Shown: in pieces, positions 5,405 through 6,319 of the stretch | How the letters are laid out: each line of letters opens with the position of its first letter | Numbering within the stretch: the stretch's first letter is position 1 | NCBI GenBank assembly: GCA_009787075.1 | Contig: WRGS01000130.1 | Span: 1 to 6,319, forward strand | Reading direction: 5' to 3' | Source of the DNA: Paludibacter sp. | GTDB lineage: Bacteria > Bacteroidota > Bacteroidia > Bacteroidales > Paludibacteraceae | Length of the DNA stretch: 6,319 bases | Made by a program: the position numbers and the translations under genes | Notes under the pieces: generated by a model | What the model was told of the DNA's origin: nothing | The model's input: the letters and a program-made list of their open reading frames with translations, nothing else | Databases searched by the model: none

Positions 5405-6319
5405 TTATTTACTCAAATCAACTGCATAATATGCTACTCGTCCATTTGGATAAATTCCAGTAAGGAAAAGTACTTTATCTTTTTTGTCATTGCCGTTAAT
5501 TATCTGATTTACTGCCCGCTGCAAATCGTCTTCACTTCCAATGGGCTGATTATTGATTTTCAAAACAATAAATCCTTCTTTTACGCCTGCTGATGAAAAC
5601 GCTCCTTTGCCAACAGATTTTACTTGTAATCCTCCTTCAATATCAAGCGATGCGGCAATTTGCGAATCCACCTCTGCGAAAGTTGCGCCGAAAAGTTCGC
5701 TGCCTTTCACGCTTGAAACAATGTCGGTATTTCCCTGAACATTTTTCAGTTCGGCGGTTTTGGTCATAGTTTTTTCGCCGCGCAAAATGGTAATTTTGAT
5801 TTTGTCGCCCGGGCGATGACGTCCAACCTGCTCTTGCAGTTCAGATGCTGATGCAATTTTTGTATCATCAATCGCGGTGATGACATCTCCCGATTCAATT
5901 CCCGCTTTTTCGGCTGCGCTGCCCTTAACAATTTCGCTCACATACGCGCCTTCCATTGTTTTCAGATTTTTATCTTTTGCAAGTTGGTCGGTAATATCGC
6001 CCATCGAAACGCCCAAGACTGCACGCTGAACAGTTCCATGTTCTTTAATATCAGTAACAACTTTTTGCACAATGCTTGACGGAACAGCAAATCCGTAACC
6101 TGCATAACTTCCTGTTTGTGAGGCGATTGCTGTATTTATTCCAATTAACTGACCGTCAGTATTTACCAACGCGCCGCCGCTATTGCCCGGATTAATCGCA
6201 GCATCGGTCTGAATAAACGACTCAATTTTCATTTGCGATTTCAAAATATCAATATTTCGCGCTTTGGCACTGACAATGCCAGCAGTAACGGTAGAAGTCA
6301 AATTAAACGGATTGCCGAC
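5405..6319 (-). CDS. degP: DegP/HtrA-type periplasmic serine protease (partial, N-terminus beyond right edge)
   Basis: The reading frame enters at the right edge and runs 304 codons to a TAA at 5405-5407. The fragment begins VGNPFNLTSTVTAGIVSA, inside the trypsin-like domain just before its active-site loop. The catalytic serine is in NPGNSGG (Ser47 of the fragment, codon 6179-6181); the His and Asp of the triad lie off the edge. The protease domain ends near fragment residue 88. PDZ1 follows at about 100-185 (VLGVSMGD as the carboxylate-binding-loop region, then KAGIESGDVITAIDD) and PDZ2 at about 205-300 (GGLQVKSVGKG, then SAGVKEGFIVLKINNQPI). Two PDZ domains place it with DegP/DegQ rather than DegS. 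Such proteins degrade or refold misfolded envelope proteins, and PDZ1 recognises exposed C-termini. A leucine (TTG) at 6301 can be misread as a start but is internal to the conserved NPFNLTS motif. Its promoter is outside the window. Confidence 0.96.
   Translation of the reverse strand, partial: VGNPFNLTSTVTAGIVSAKARNIDILKSQMKIESFIQTDAAINPGNSGGALVNTDGQLIGINTAIASQTGSYAGYGFAVPSSIVQKVVTDIKEHGTVQRAVLGVSMGDITDQLAKDKNLKTMEGAYVSEIVKGSAAEKAGIESGDVITAIDDTKIASASELQEQVGRHRPGDKIKITILRGEKTMTKTAELKNVQGNTDIVSSVKGSELFGATFAEVDSQIAASLDIEGGLQVKSVGKGAFSSAGVKEGFIVLKINNQPIGSEDDLQRAVNQIINGNDKKDKVLFLTGIYPNGRVAYYAVDLSK

Noticed and set aside
6299..6301. TTG as a start codon for the HtrA-type gene
   Set aside because: It encodes the Leu of the conserved NPFNLTS motif, and the frame stays open to the window edge with family-conserved residues upstream.

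Overview
The window is an AT-rich stretch of a Bacteroidota (Bacteroidetes) chromosome. Three things point there. Promoter-like elements of the Bacteroidota type (TAnnTTTG, with TTTG-like elements about 20 bp upstream) precede the genes. No start codon has a clear Shine-Dalgarno sequence. The gene families also fit: a protein joining two HU/CCDC81-type domains to a SPOR domain is characteristic of the phylum, and the secreted GH13 amylase has an architecture common in it. Genus cannot be fixed from this sequence.

Layout from left to right. (1) Positions 1-2266, minus strand: the first 755 codons of a secreted multidomain GH13 alpha-amylase-family enzyme, whose C-terminus lies off the left edge. 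(2) 2339-3250, minus: a single-pass membrane protein with paired HU/CCDC81-like domains and a C-terminal SPOR domain. (3) 3251-3403: an intergenic gap with a 9-bp inverted repeat and a DnaA-box-like nonamer. (4) 3404-4261, minus: mreC, the cell-elongation scaffold protein. (5) 4262-4419: a divergent promoter region. (6) 4420-5238, plus: panB, the first committed enzyme of pantothenate synthesis. (7) 5239-5404: a convergent gap with a very strong hairpin terminator. (8) 5405-6319, minus: the C-terminal 304 codons of a DegP/HtrA-type periplasmic serine protease, cut by the right edge.

This does not look like one pathway or operon. Each gene appears to have its own promoter. Four of the five genes act in or beyond the envelope: secreted amylase, SPOR/HU protein, MreC and HtrA. 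The SPOR/HU protein and MreC are co-directional neighbours, so a shared link to cell-wall growth is plausible but unproven.

I found no convincing undescribed system. The points most worth checking are the DNA-binding-fold plus peptidoglycan-binding-fold protein, the separation of mreC from mreB and mreD, a Gln in place of the usual region I His in the GH13 enzyme, and the inverted repeat between mreC and the SPOR gene. No tRNA, rRNA, CRISPR array, insertion sequence or phage feature was seen.
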